Position numbers and translations under genes: made by a program. Below the pieces are notes generated by a model that was not told the origin of the DNA, made no database searches, and worked only from the letters and a program-made list of their open reading frames with translations. Of a stretch of 64,000 nt of DNA, positions 9,183 to 21,049 are shown one piece after another. Within the stretch, counting starts at the first letter, position 1, and every line of letters starts with the position of its first letter. Location of the stretch: positions 167,641,486 to 167,705,485 of the forward strand of contig NC_090450.1 of assembly GCF_031143425.1 (NCBI RefSeq), read 5' to 3'. The stretch is from Pleurodeles waltl (Eukaryota; Chordata; Amphibia; Caudata; Salamandridae).

Positions 9183-11311
9183 TGTTAGAAAGGGGGTCTT
9201 TGGTTGGCAGTCAGGTTACCCCCTGTCCAAGCAAGGACCCTCACTCTAGTCAGGGTAAGTAACAAAAAATCCACATTATCCTGTGCCCACCCACTGGTAG
9301 ATTGGCACAAAGCAGTCAGGCTTAACTTAGAAGGCAATGTGTAAAGTATTTGTGCAATAAATCATACAATAACACAATATACCACCACATAAATACACCA
9401 CACAGTGTTTAGAAAAATATATAATATTTATCTGGATATTTTCAGGTCAAAACGATAAAAGATGCAATAAGAAAATGTAAAGATATCACTGGAAAGTGAT
9501 ATAAAGTGTCTTAAGTCTTTTAAAAGCAAACAAAGTCTCTTTCAAGCACAAAGTACCTGGTTGGAGTGAAAAATCTCTGCAAAGGGCCGCAGAGGAGGAG
9601 ATGCGTGGAAAATGGTGTGTGTGTCGGTTTCGCCCCTTCACACATGGACTTGCGTCGTTATTTTCCACACGGGGAAGACGTTGTGTAGATTTCCGGTGCG
9701 CGGACGGGTCTCCTCTTCGGGTCGCGGGGTTTTCAGACGCCCCGGGGTCTGTGCGTGGAATCCTGGGCTTGTTGACCAGCTCTGCATCGTTCCGGTGGGC
9801 AATGCGGGGAAATTTCTCCCTCTCGGCAGGCGCTGTGTCGATTTCCCCTCTGGAAGTCGGGCAGCGTTGTCCCAGGTGGGCCATGCGTCGAAGTTCCGGT
9901 CGCAGCGCAGGTGCTGCGTCGATCTTTTCCTCGCAAAGTCAAGCGGCGTCGTTCCGGTTCGGCAAGCAGTGAATTTTTCAGCGCGCCACAAGCTGTGTGT
10001 CGAGTTTTTCACCGCACAAGGAGTCCGGTTGCAAGAGAGAAGTCTTTGTGGTCCTGAGAGTTCAGGGAACAGGAGGCAAGCTCTATCCAAGCCCTTGGAG
10101 AGCACTTCTGCAGCAAAGCAAGAGAGCAGCAAGACAGCAGGGCAACAGCAAGACAGCAGTCCTCTGTAGAAAGCAGTCAGGTGAGTCCTTTAGGCAGCCA
10201 GGCAGTTCTTCTTGTCAGGGTGCAGGTTCTGGTTCAGGTTTCTTCTCCAGGAAGTGTCTGAGGTGGTAGGACAGAGGCCCTGTTTTATATCAAAATGTGC
10301 CTTTGAAGTGAAGGAGACTTCAAAGAGGGGCTTAGAAGTGCACCAGGTCCCCTTTCAGTTCATTCCTGTCTGCCAGGGTCCCAGTAGGGGGTGTGGCAGT
10401 CCTTTGTGTGAGAGCAGGCCCTCCACCCTCCCAGCCCAGGAAGACCCATTCAAAATGCAGATGTATGCAAGTGAGGCTGAGTACCCTGTGTTAGGGGTGT
10501 GTCTGAGTTAATGCACAAGGAGCTGTCAACTAAACCCAGCCAGACGTGGATTGTAAGGCACAGAAAGATTTAAGTGCAGAGCAATGCTCACTTTCTAAAA
10601 GTGGCATTTCTAAAATAGTAATATTAAATCCAACTTCACCAGTCAGCAGGATTTTGTATTACCATTCTGGCCATACTAAATATGACCTTCCTACTCCTTT
10701 CAGATCAGCAGCTTCCACTTCAACAATGTATGAGGGCAGCCCCAATGCTAGCCTATGAAGGGAGCAGGCCTCACAGTAGTGTAAAAACTAATTTAGGAGT
10801 TTTACACTACCAGAACATGGAAACTACACAGGTACATGTCCTGCCTTTTACCCACACAGCACTCTGCTCTAGGGGCTACCTAGGGCACACATTAGGGGTG
10901 ACTTATATGTAGAAAAAGGGGAATTTTAGGCTTGGTAAGTACTTTTAAATGCCAAGTCGAAGTGACAGTGAAACTGCGCACACAGGCCTTGCAATGGCAG
11001 GCCTGAGACAAGGTTGAGGGGCTACTTAAGTGGGTGGTACAACCAGTGCTGCAGGCCCACTAGTAACATTTAATCTACAGGCCCTGGGCACATATAGTGC
11101 ACTCTACTAGGGACTTATAAGTAAATCAAATAGTCCAATTTGGTGTGATCCAAGGTTACCATGTTTAAAGGGAGAGAACATATACACTTTAGCACTGGTT
11201 AGCAGTGGTAAAGTGTGCAGAGTCTAAAAAACAGCAAAAACAGTGTCCAACAAGTGGAGGGAGGCAGGCAAAAAGTTAGGGGTGACCACCCTAAGGCTGT
11301 CAGGTCTATCA
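9183..11311 (-). repeat. 5' LTR (2,129 bp)
   Basis: The plus strand starts TGTTAGAA and ends TCTATCA, with one change from the expected TCTAACA. It lacks the 483-bp insertion seen in the 3' LTR. A CpG-rich segment (about 9600-10020) and a TATA-like box (10283-10289) are shared with the partner. The downstream U5 side is over 1 kb, unusually long. The flank TCACC follows at 11312. Confidence 0.95.
10283..10289 (-). promoter_or_regulatory. TATA-like box in 5' LTR
   Basis: The minus strand reads GATATAAAACAGGGCC, conserved with the box at 3189-3195. As part of the 5' LTR this would be the promoter that drives the genomic RNA. Transcription would start near 10255. Confidence 0.4.
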
Positions 11312-11316
11312 TCACC
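11312..11316. repeat. Target site duplication TCACC (right)
   Basis: This matches 1598-1602 exactly. Removing the element and one copy of these bases restores a continuous integrase-like translation. Confidence 0.9.
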
Positions 11317-12105
11317 CCACAAAATCCACTTGAGGAACTCCATGTCAGTGACAAGATTCAGCCTGTCCTTTATATTCTGTTCCTAAAGAAGAAAACAATC
11401 TCAGTGAAATGATTTAATCTCTCTGACACTTTGACAGAATGGGAGGATTACGACTATCAGCATTATATTGGTCAGTTTTCTAGTCTCTCATAACTGGCAC
11501 CAGAATTTGCTTACGATTGATGCCCTTGTGGTTGAGGAGTGTGGAGCATCCTTCTGGAGAAGTCAGAAAGAGAAGGCCTGTCAAAAGTGAGTAAGTCACA
11601 GATACACAAAAGTCAATACAAGATCCAGATACTTAATGTCAGACAGCCTCCTAAGACATGCAGCCTGGTAATAACCTTTTAGGCCTCACATTCTGTTGGC
11701 ACAGATTTTCAAATGGGTGCTGAAGCATGGCATGAAATAAGGGGGCAGTTAGCACAGATACTGCAAATGAAGAGGAGCAGGACCATCCAAAAGAGTTTGT
11801 CAGTTGTCCTTTACTACTCAGAGAACAGTGGCAGAGTACTGATGAAAGAGAGGGCTTTGCTGTTGTATGGTCTGTAAAGAAATTGAGACTATATATGGCC
11901 GTTACTAATTTGGCATTCAAACAGATCATAGATCTCTCACGTGGCTAATATAAATGTGGCGAGAATACTCTAAATGGTGAGTTTAGTCCATTACCCCAAA
12001 GAGATTGGCTTTTTCAGCGGAATGCTGCCCTGAAATGAGTTACATCAATGTAGATGATTTATCTGGGTTGTTTGGCCTAGGTGATGAAAATTCCATGGGT
12101 GATCG
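11317..12105 (+). pseudogene. Decayed Gmr1-like pol, 3' half (integrase end, linker, RNase H)
   Basis: This continues the plus-strand relic cut at 1602. Across the junction, TPQNPLEELHVSDKIQP lines up with the GPY/F tail TPLRVLHVNRLKP of the younger element. At about 11410-11510 the translation FNLSDTLTE...IGQFSSL matches the integrase-RT linker. The RT core is almost wholly missing. RNase H follows: the region at 11760-11900 holds EREGFAVVWSVKKLR. The pol end at about 12040-12090 reads NVDDLSGLFGLGDENS against NANGISRYFRLSDESS in the younger copy. Integrase again comes before RNase H. I cannot see its 3' LTR. Confidence 0.8.
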
Positions 12106-12943
12106 GTAATTCCTCTAGGACCTTTAGTGGACAGAAACATGTTTTGGAAAAACCATTTTTTTGAGTTGTTCACAAACATTTGGATAGCTTCCATTGGATC
12201 CTCTACAGGAGGCCGCTAACTATCTCCCTTTGCTTGTGCTGTGCTCATTAAAACTTGGTGACCGTATTGGATATCTTAATTTTCATATTCGACCTATGCA
12301 TAAATTCATGAAAGTTTTTCTGAAACTATGCAATTGCTGTAAATGTCAAATATCCTACTTGGTCTGCTGCAGGCTTTTTACCACCAACATATGGAATGAA
12401 AACTAAAAGAAAAGGGATGTCACATTGCTGTTTAGGCCTCTGTTTTACAATGCCAAATGTAGCCATTTTGAAACTTACATTATAAATCTGACATTAAGTG
12501 CTATAATGAAGTTTTATAATAGCATGTACTTGCTGCATAATGCTCAACTTCAAAATATTTGTTTTGCCCCTAACCTGTTGAAAAAAAAACACAAGTTGAA
12601 AGTATTGTATTTTAATGAACCTACAGCAGCCACTACCATACGTCTATGGGTTTCCATATGTCATGCTTGAATGCATACAAAATTCCAAACTTTTTTGATT
12701 AATTTAGGTAAATAAAAGTTTTGGTAAACACAGATTTTTATTACAAGTTTCACAAAAATGTTTCATCAATATGATACTAACTTAACTGTTTTTCCTAAAT
12801 GAGGTTTCAAACCTGCTTGCCAACTACTGCAGCTGATGGGCCCCACTTACAGCACCAATAATTTCTTTCTGCAGCACTTTCCTCCACCTGGGAATAACAT
12901 GTGAAAATGCTAATTCCTCACAGATCAAAAAACTCCAAGGAAC
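12106..12943. other. Unassigned sequence
   Basis: AT-rich DNA with no recognisable element. It could hold the eroded LTR of the relic above, but no TG...CA pair is evident. Confidence 0.4.
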
Positions 12944-12946
12944 AAT

Positions 12947-13452
12947 GGAGCATATTTATGGAAAAGTGGTGCATAACTGATGATCCGCCACTTTTCTAGG
13001 GCCCTATTGCATCCCCCTAACAACACCATGTGTGCTCCGTATTTACCATATCGTGCATCATGGCAGTAGTCTCCACATTAGCTTCATAATTTATGGCGCT
13101 AACGTGGTGCTTTGTTGGATTAGCGCCAATGTTAATGCAGCAAAGCACAGGGAGGCCCATTGTTTTCAATGGGAGCGTCATCTCAATAGACAGGCGTTAA
13201 TGATGACACTAAAAATGGCACAATGAAATCTAGTAAATTTCACAGCACCATTTTTCTGGGACTCCCTATGTGGGTCCGCCCCCATTCCCTGCACAGGCAT
13301 GATGTGGTGCAAGGGTTTACAAAGTGGTGCAATGCTTGTGCTACTTTCTAAACATGGGAACATGTGGGAAATGCCACCTAAATGCCACATTTGCATAAAA
13401 AAAGACGCAAATGTGACACAAGGTGGCACTAGGTGCATCATAAATGTGCTCC
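12947..13452. mobile_element. Non-autonomous inverted-repeat element (family A, copy 1)
   Basis: The ends are GGAGCATATTTATG and, reversed, GGAGCACATTTATG. AAT flanks both sides (12944-12946 and 13453-13455). The body shares phrases with copies at 29279-29764 and 55643-56109: GTGTGCTCCGTATTTA-like, CCCATTG...AATGGG, and TTACAAAGTGGTGCAATGC. No transposase is present. The 3-bp duplication suggests PIF/Harbinger, but the class is inferred. Confidence 0.78.
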
Positions 13453-13455
13453 AAT

Positions 13456-14389
13456 GTGTTTCTTCTCTATCTAGCCCCTTAATCTGGTCCACTTATCACC
13501 TAATACAGAGAATTACTAACTAAAGGACAAAGCACCCAAAGAACTAACAGGTCAGCCCTACCTTATGTTAGAGAAATATTTAGCAGAGGAAGAGAGATAC
13601 TTATGACAGTTTAGCAAACAAAAAGAAGTATCTGGTCTTTTGTTCTTGTACTTATTTGTCAAATTAGGAAGAGGTCAGTGGCTCCTTTTTCACAAAGATA
13701 ACCATGCACCTTTCAATATGGGAAGGATAGCAATTGGATACCTGGAAATGGTGTGCTTCTCTTTGATTTTGAATGGACTGATAAGGGTAAGAAAGGGCTT
13801 GAATGTTGAAGTGTGAGGTCCATGTAGAGAATCCTGTCCAAGGCTGTATGTACCATTTTGGGAAAATGCTGAATTTAGGATTACACAGTCAATATTGCAA
13901 TAAAACACAAGAAGTACTGAGACAGATAGGAAGCGTTTATGAGAGTTTGTCACTATGACAGGCTTAGGAAACTACACTGTTCATTGCTAACTATTATTAA
14001 GTAGTGATCCAACCATTTTAAACGTAATGTTGGTGATATAGAAAGAGCATTAAATAACCTGACCAGAACAGAAGAGTTCCTGACTGCTTGAGAAAGGACT
14101 GTTGAAAGGTTAATTCCAGATTACCATATGCTATTACCTGCTATTCAGCAGGTAGAAGAGGACCCAGGACATCTTTGTAAGAAGAACAAGTAAATGCAAG
14201 TGGGAACTGAACTGGTTCCTGTGCTCGTGTAGTGAGGGAAAGGGGAGTGAGGCATTATCCCCTTTACCCCAATGACATGGTTTTGTAACCAAGCAACAAT
14301 TCATGAATTGGAGCAATCTCAATAATAGGGGCTAGAGTATATACATGTTTCTAAAGATAGGACATACTTTTTGAGTTCTATAAGACAAT
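13456..14389. other. Unassigned sequence
   Basis: No gene or terminal repeat seen. The longest frame (87 codons, minus) has no recognisable motif. Confidence 0.4.
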
Positions 14390-14736
14390 ATCAGAACCAC
14401 AAATATTGTGATGCAAAATATTGCTTCAAAAATATCAATCACAAAAATTGTTTTCCTATACATACAATGGTAAGTACAAAAATATTGAAACAACATTGTT
14501 CAACACTGATATCGAAAAACAATATTGTTTTTTTAATATATGTGTAGTTAAAAACAGTAAATCTTAAGTAATTTACCATATTACATTAATATCACGTAAA
14601 ATAAATATATTTAAGTAATATCTAAAAATATATAAATATATACTTATTTAAACACATAGACATATATACGTATAAGCTGATGTTTATATACACGTATATC
14701 ATTTAAAACAAATATTAATTTTGATTTATATATGTA

Positions 14737-14769
<33 letters not shown>

Positions 14770-14994
14770 TTTTACATAAACAAAAAATAAAAATATAACA
14801 AATAGACTGCAAATACATTTAAAATATTTCCAATTTAATTATACATAAAAAGTAAACAATATATAAAAATACATTTAACTAAAAATAAGTTAAAAACTAC
14901 ATACATTCATACATATAAATATGTAAAATTAAATACACAAACACATAATAGTAATACATATTTAAACATATTAACCAAATATTTCAACTGTGGC

Positions 14995-15325
14995 GATAAT
15001 AAACATACCACTCCCACTTCAATCTATACAACAGTAAGGAAAGAACTGGTTTCAGAACGAGTAAAATTCACTATTCCCACTCCAGTCTGTGCAACAGTAG
15101 AAAAAGTGTTGGACACTGCAAATATAAAATTTACTATTCCTACTCCAGTGTATGCAACATTAGGGAAAGTGTTGTACTCATAAGAAGTAAAATTTACTAT
15201 TCTCACTCCAGTCGGTGAAACAGTAGGGAAAATATTGGACTCATGAAGGGTAAAGTTGACTATTCCCACTCCAATCTGTGCAACAGTAGGGTAAGTGTTG
15301 GACTCCAGAGGGGTATTGTTTACTG
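14995..15325. repeat. 63-bp tandem array, left block (about 5 units)
   Basis: The word CTATTC recurs at 15071, 15134, 15197 and 15260, a steady 63-bp step, with a weaker unit before. The unit reads about CTATTCCCACTCCAGT, then TGTGCAACAGTAGGG, then GTTGGACTC. Because 63 divides by three, both strands keep repetitive open frames; these are not genes. The array resumes at 16413. Confidence 0.9.
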
Positions 15326-16404
15326 TTGAACAGATGATGGATGGAATGCAGAACAATTGAAACATTCACCTCCCAATCACAATGATCTGGGTTTAATCCA
15401 TTGTTTTTTGCCCACCACACCACCCCAGTTTGGAAATAGCCATAGGCAAAAAAGTCTTGCCCCTGCCCCCGTGGGAACAGTCTAGCCTGAAGTGCAAGGC
15501 CAGTTCCTTACTGGACTGGAAACAAGCATGGAAAGGTTTCGGGGTATCACCCCCTCATCAGCCAGGCTAGCATGAATCCAGTGGCACAGTGAGCACAGCA
15601 CCCACATCTGGGCATACCCTTCCCACTTAGAGGGACAAAAGCAAAAAAAAAAACAGATGATTGATGGAATGCTGAACAATGCAGACATTCACCCCCAGTC
15701 ACAAAGATCTAGATTTAATCCATCATTTGTTTGCCCACCACACTACCCGAGTGTGGACCCAGCCATATGCAGATCAGTCTTGACCCTGCCCTTCATGGAA
15801 ACAGACCAGCTCGGGCTGCCAGGCCATTGTTCTCACTGGACCGGAAACAAGCATCCTGGGACCAGTTTTGGGGTATCAACCCTCATCAGCCAGGCTAGCT
15901 TGAATACAGTGGTGCAGTGAGCACAATACCCACGTCTGGGCATGCCCTTCCCACTTAGGGGGACAAAAGCCAAAAATAACAGATAATGGACGGAATGCTG
16001 AACAATCCAAACATTCATGCCCGTCACAAAAATCTGGGTTTAATCCATCCTTTGTTTGCCCACCCCGCCACCCCAGTTTGGACCCAGTCATATGCAAATT
16101 AGCCTTGACCCTGCCCTCCATGGGAACAGTTTACCCCGAACTGCCAGGTCAGGTCCTCACCGGACCAGAACAAGCTTTCTGGGACCTGTTTCGGGGTATC
16201 ACCCTTCATTAGTCAGACTAGCTTGAATCCAAAGGTGCAGTGAGCACGGGACCCACGTCTGGGCATAACTTTCCGATTTAGGGCAGCTAAAGCAGAAAGA
16301 TGGGAACAGTCCAGCCCAAAACTGGCCCCGTCATGCTTGTTTCCAGATCTTTGTGACTGGGGGTGAATGTTTGCACTGTTCAACATTCCATTCATCATCT
16401 GTTA
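15326..16404. mobile_element. Inverted-repeat-bounded block of roughly 325-bp repeats, inserted in the 63-bp array
   Basis: Units begin CAGATGATGGATGGAATG at 15331, CAGATGATTGATGG at 15654 and CAGATAATGGACGG at 15980, giving steps of 323 and 326 bp. The third unit runs into an inverted copy of the unit head, so the block ends with the reverse complement of its start (about 65 bp, 16335-16404). Each unit holds a phrase TTTCGGGGTATCACCC...CATCAGCCAGGCTAGC. It interrupts the 63-bp array. I found no convincing target duplication. Confidence 0.75.
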
Positions 16405-16412
16405 TTTTTTGT

Positions 16413-17135
16413 AAAATGTACTATTCCCACTCCAGTGTGTGCAGCAGCAGAGTAAGAATTGGATTGAAGAGGGTTAAATGTACCATTCCTGCTACAATCT
16501 GTGCAACAGTAGGGAAAAAGGTGGACTCAGGAGATGTCAAATTTACTATTCCCACTCTAGTAAGTGCAACAGTATGTAAAACGTTGAACTCAGGAGGGAA
16601 AAAGATTACTATTGACACTCCAATGTATGCAACAGTAGAGAAAGCATTGGACTCAGGAGAGTTATATTTACTATTCACACTCAAGTGTGCAACAGGAGGG
16701 AAACTGTTCAACATAGAAGAAGGTAAATTTACTATTCCTACTCCAGTAAGTGTAAGAGTAGGGAAAGTGTTGGATTCAGGAGGGATACAATTTACTATTC
16801 CCACTCCAGTGTGTGCAACTGGAGGAAAAGCAAAGGACTCAGGAGAGTTAAGTTTACTATTCTTACTTCAGTGTGAGCAACAGTAAGGAAACTGTTGGAC
16901 TCGGGAAACAATCAATTTACTATTCCCACTCCAGTAAGTGCAACAGTAGGGAAACCATTGGACTCAGGAGGGGTAATATTTACTATTCTAACTCCAGTGT
17001 ATGCACATGTAGGGAAAGGACTGGACTCAGGAGGGGTACAATTTACTATTCCCACTCCAGTTGGTGCAACAGTATGGAAACCACCAGACTCAGAAGATGT
17101 AAAATGTACATTTCCCACCCCATTCACTAGTACAG
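16413..17135. repeat. 63-bp tandem array, right block (about 12 units)
   Basis: CTATTC-like anchors occur at 16421, 16483, 16546, 16609, 16671, 16732, 16795, 16857, 16920, 16983, 17046 and 17109, steps of 61-63 bp. It is the same unit as the left block. Frames of up to 177 codons here are repeat translations. Confidence 0.92.
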
Positions 17136-17226
17136 TACAAAAAGAATACTTCACTTCAAACAAACAACATATTTTAACAACCATATTAAATACCCCGAAA
17201 TATAAAATTCTAATTATAAAAATTCA

Positions 17227-17855
17227 GGGCCTGATTACGACTTTGGTCTTTGGACTGTCAGTCCACTGTGGTGGTGGTTGGGAGGAGGTTGCCAAACCGG
17301 CGACATCCCGAATGCACCATTACAACATTTCCCCGGGTCTGGCACTGTGTCGGCGGTGCAGTCAAGTCAGCGACATGCTTCAGCTCTAGGAGAGAGCCTG
17401 AAGCCAATGCCGGCTACACTGCTGCGCCTCCAGAAACTCTGACACACTGTTTACATTAACCATGTTGTGCATGGCAAATAGTGTGCATTCTGACACTGCA
17501 GGCATAAGGGTGAACAAAATTGGCCCCAAACACAATCCACATGGGCGTATTCACCCTGGGGCCCTTTTTTGTGGCCCTTTCCCTGCCTTTCCACTGACCT
17601 TTAAATGGCGGTATCCCCGCCATTAAAATGTTGACAGAAAGGCAGATTATAATACACACGGCGCTGCCAGTGCCAGCACCACCACCATTACCCAACGCTG
17701 TCCCTACTGCCACTGCTGTTGTAGCTTAAATGTCAGTGGTCTTGTAGCGGTCCTACCGCAGAGATCATGGGGCTGTGAAACCTCTGAGGAGGCGGTGGTC
17801 AGATCGCCAAAGACGGTACAGCGGTCCCAAGACCACCAAAGCCGTAATTGGTCCC
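17227..17855. mobile_element. Non-autonomous inverted-repeat element, GGGCCTGATTAC family
   Basis: The left end is GGGCCTGATTACGACTTTGG and the right end reversed is GGGACCAATTACGGCTTTGG. The flanks are TCA (17224-17226) and TAA (17856-17858), compatible with one decayed 3-bp TAA duplication. It lies in the right arm of the AT-rich unit. It resembles the element at 27654-28879 and is likely a PIF/Harbinger derivative without transposase. Confidence 0.8.
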
Positions 17856-18775
17856 TAAACCTCTCAATTTTAACAAAAAATGTAAAAGATAACATAACTA
17901 TTACAAATGTTAATATTTATCAATTAACACAAATATTATTAATATAATTAAAATACCACGATATTTTTCCACAAACATAACAGCCAACAATTGAAATGTA
18001 ATAAAAATAAGTATAACACAATTAACCTATGAAATATTTTAAAAGATTTTTTTTTAAATTGAAAATCTTTTTTTAAGTGATAATTACTTAAATACCTTTC
18101 CCCCCATTACTGTACAAACTAAACACGCAACTGAAATATAACTTCACATAATAATAATTAAAAAAATAAATCATAAAGTAATTATCAATAATTTATTAAT
18201 CAACTTCCAACCCTCTAAGCCTATCACACACCTAACATATAATCTAAAAAATATCACAATTACACAATTTACATGATTAACAATTTAATAATTAATAATT
18301 TAAGTTCATTAATAATTAATTGTAATAAAATTACTTTCCGCCCTATACCCGTAAAACCCACAAGACAAAAAATTACAATAAACAATTAAATTAAAAAACA
18401 ACTTTAAATGTACAAACTATATTAAAAAACACTAACAATATTTATACAAGCAATTTTTAACACATACAATTAAAACATATACTAAAACGTAAAATAATAA
18501 AAAAAATATTTTTGCAAACTATGTTAACACATTGATTTTTTTAGTATCAATATTAACAACATAGTAATTTTTGTATACACTATTAACAACATCGATATGT
18601 TTAACGTTGTTATTTACAACATATTTTAACATTAATATTACTTACCTCTAAAATCAATATTCTTGTCAACAATATTTCTGCATCACGATATTTGTGGATC
18701 ACAATATATAAAACTCAATATTTCCGTATCTCAATATTTTAAATTTGATATTTTGTCTGAATGCAACATTTTTGC

Positions 18776-21046
18776 TTATGGAGGAATGGGACAAGGGACC
18801 AAGGCTACCTTGCAATGTTGCACCCTTGTCTCTCAGGATTTCCAGGTTGAACCAGGTTAGAGCATTTTACTGCAAGAAACCAAGCTTCAATGGGATCTCA
18901 AGATATCCAGTCTCACTCTGCCCTGTCCAGTAGTGGTACCAGGTGTGTCCATCTGATGGATTTTGACTTACAGAAAATTTTGTAAGTAGGAAGAAAACAA
19001 CGACAATGGGAAAGTGTATCACAGTGTGGACAACAATGATGTTACTTCAGCAGCTACAGTATTAAGGTCATTCCCTGTATTGAGATTTGCAGCATGGCTC
19101 AGAGCATTAGTGGGTTGAATTCAAGTTACCTGAGTTTGTGGTGCCAATCCCAGACACAACATGTCGACTTTCACTGCCTGAAATTTGTGACTGCCATAGA
19201 AATGTCTATGTCAAATGGTAATTTGGTTGGCCATGTAGTGAAATGGGTTCTGACCAATTAATTGCTCTAGATGTTTCACTTTTTAATCATCCACTTTAAA
19301 GACTCTTGCACAAGGGATAGACAGATAGTTGGACAAAAGAATGGGACAGCAGCAACACCATCATGGACAGCCGGAAGGATGAGCCTTGTGATGCCCTAAT
19401 AGACAAATGACTTTACCTCCAGGACCACTGCATCTGTCCGGGGCCAGTGAGGCTGGCTCCCTTACACCCCCAATGGTTTAGTTGGGGGAGGAGGGCTGGA
19501 CGTCTGTGCCCCAGCATGAGGAGCACAGCACCATAGACCATGAAAAAGAGAAAAGGTGGTGCAGGGAGGCAGTGAAATCAGCCTCCTGCAAAGTTTGCCA
19601 CTTTTGATGCAGAAGGCTTGCAGATAGCCCAGGGGTCAATGTTAGATTCATTCATAATGAAAGAGCCTAGAGATGTGTGCATGGACTGCCATCCTCGGAA
19701 TTCTGCATAGACCCGGGGATACCGTTCCCTGGGACGTGAGCCATGTCTCTACAAGGGTGGGGCCTGAGCCTCTGAAGCAAAGAAAGTAAGGAGAACTGCC
19801 ATTGCATCCCCTCCCCCAGTGAGAGTGGACTCAACCCCTTACCTGTGCCACGTCTGGAGGGAGGAGGGTGGCCACCAGAGAAGCAAAACTCTGCCTGCTT
19901 AGAGTGAGAGCCAGTTGGTGCAACAGGGAGTAGGCTCCCAAGGATGCCACAAAGTCAAGGAGAACCTGGCTATTCAGTGGACATGGACACCTGAAATCAA
20001 TGAAACAGGGAAAAAGAAAAAGAAGAAACAGGGCGCAAAGCCCTGCACAACAAAGTTCAACCACAGCCGAAACCGCTCATCTAAAATTAAATGCTCCCCC
20101 GAGGGAGTGTCCATAATGCCTGGCAGGGCTTCATTAACCTAATGTTTTCTCCCTGTGGGGGCCCCAGAGTGGCAGAGGCACCACAAGCAGAATAAAATGC
20201 GGATTATGAAGGGCGGCAGGTGTTGCAGCAGCTCCGCAGACGTAACTTGGATAAATGACCTTAAGTTTCCAGGGACAAGGAATTTATTACCGCCAGACCT
20301 TGCCGAACGGTTTTAAGCATTCCTAAGTGCTGACCATTTGCTCTAAAGCCAGAGAGTGCAGGAACCTTCAGAGGGTGGTCCTATGGCTAAATGGATTGGG
20401 GCTTAAAGTGGTTCAAGAAAGACACAGACATGTTACGCTATTTGAAAATACTTTATTTGAAAATATATAGCTGACAGTGATTGTATTTTTTTAATGACAA
20501 TAATGATTGCATGCAAAACATGACTAAACATGATTTCAGGGATAGTGGGATTGTTCTCAACAGGTGATTCTTGGTCATTTAATGTTGTTTCTCTGAATAG
20601 GTCAATAAGTCGGCTTTATTTTAAGTGACACCCTCTCCATATTATAAAGTGCCACTTGGTGTAGGTGGGTTGTACTGTGATATTTTGGGGTCACATGGGA
20701 ATTCAGAAAGTCACTAAGGGCATTTACATCTACCTTAATGTATATATTTGTAAATTACTGCATATTAATGAGTATGTGCGTGATAAATTGACTTTTCCTT
20801 TTCCAAAGAAAATCGCAGGCTGGGCAATCATTTATTGAGTGTTATTATTACATGCCTACTAATGGTGATTACTAGCCCACAGAATTTCCCTTGAGTAGGA
20901 CTTGGGCTGATTTGCTTTGCTACAGTAAGAGAGTTGAATGCTACAATCTGGTGCTTGGTTCCCAGAGAGGGGATAATTGGGGACCTATTACTTGTTCAGG
21001 CCTCACATCCTGCACAAGTTATAGCTTGATTTCCATACAGCCGGAT
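18776..21046. other. Unassigned sequence with a GC-richer block (about 19330-20330)
   Basis: The GC-richer block has purine-rich and CCCC-containing stretches and short frames only. I cannot match it to a protein or element end. It might be an untranslated end of a retroelement, which is a guess. Confidence 0.35.
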
Positions 21047-21049
21047 TAA

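Larger units (their letters stand above)
1603..11311 (-). mobile_element. Full-length Gmr1-like Ty3/gypsy LTR retrotransposon
   Basis: This is a 9,709-bp element read on the minus strand: 5' LTR (9183-11311), primer site, gag, protease, integrase, reverse transcriptase with RNase H, polypurine tract, 3' LTR (1603-4214). Both LTRs start TGTTAGA on the plus strand; the 3' LTR ends TCTAACA and the other TCTATCA. A 5-bp TCACC repeat flanks it. Integrase before reverse transcriptase is the mark of the Gmr1 group, named from Atlantic cod and described in deuterostomes. I see no envelope gene. Coding capacity is broken by stops in gag and pol, frameshifts, and loss of part of RNase H. The first 325 bp or so of the LTRs differ at about 12 positions by my count, so the insertion is old enough to have decayed but far younger than the relic it sits in. 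Confidence 0.95.
14390..18775. mobile_element. AT-rich unit with inverted arms around tandem arrays
   Basis: The left arm contains CCACAAATATTGTGATGC. The right arm, reversed, contains CCACAAATATCGTGATGC, and both continue in degenerate ATATTG or ATATCG words. Between them lie very AT-rich sequence, two blocks of one 63-bp repeat, a block of 325-bp repeats, and an inserted inverted-repeat element (17227-17855). No long coding frame exists apart from frames forced open by the 63-bp (21-codon) period. I cannot place it in a known class and see no clear target duplication, so borders are approximate. Confidence 0.55.

Noticed and set aside
15024..17135. Regularly spaced repeats, considered as a CRISPR-like array
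   Set aside because: Units are contiguous 63-bp tandem copies with no unique spacers, in a vertebrate-type genome.
16353..17389. Plus-strand open frames of 177, 85 and 164 codons and minus-strand partners with repeating peptide units
   Set aside because: They arise because the 63-bp tandem unit is 21 codons long; both strands and several frames stay open. No start context or family supports a protein.
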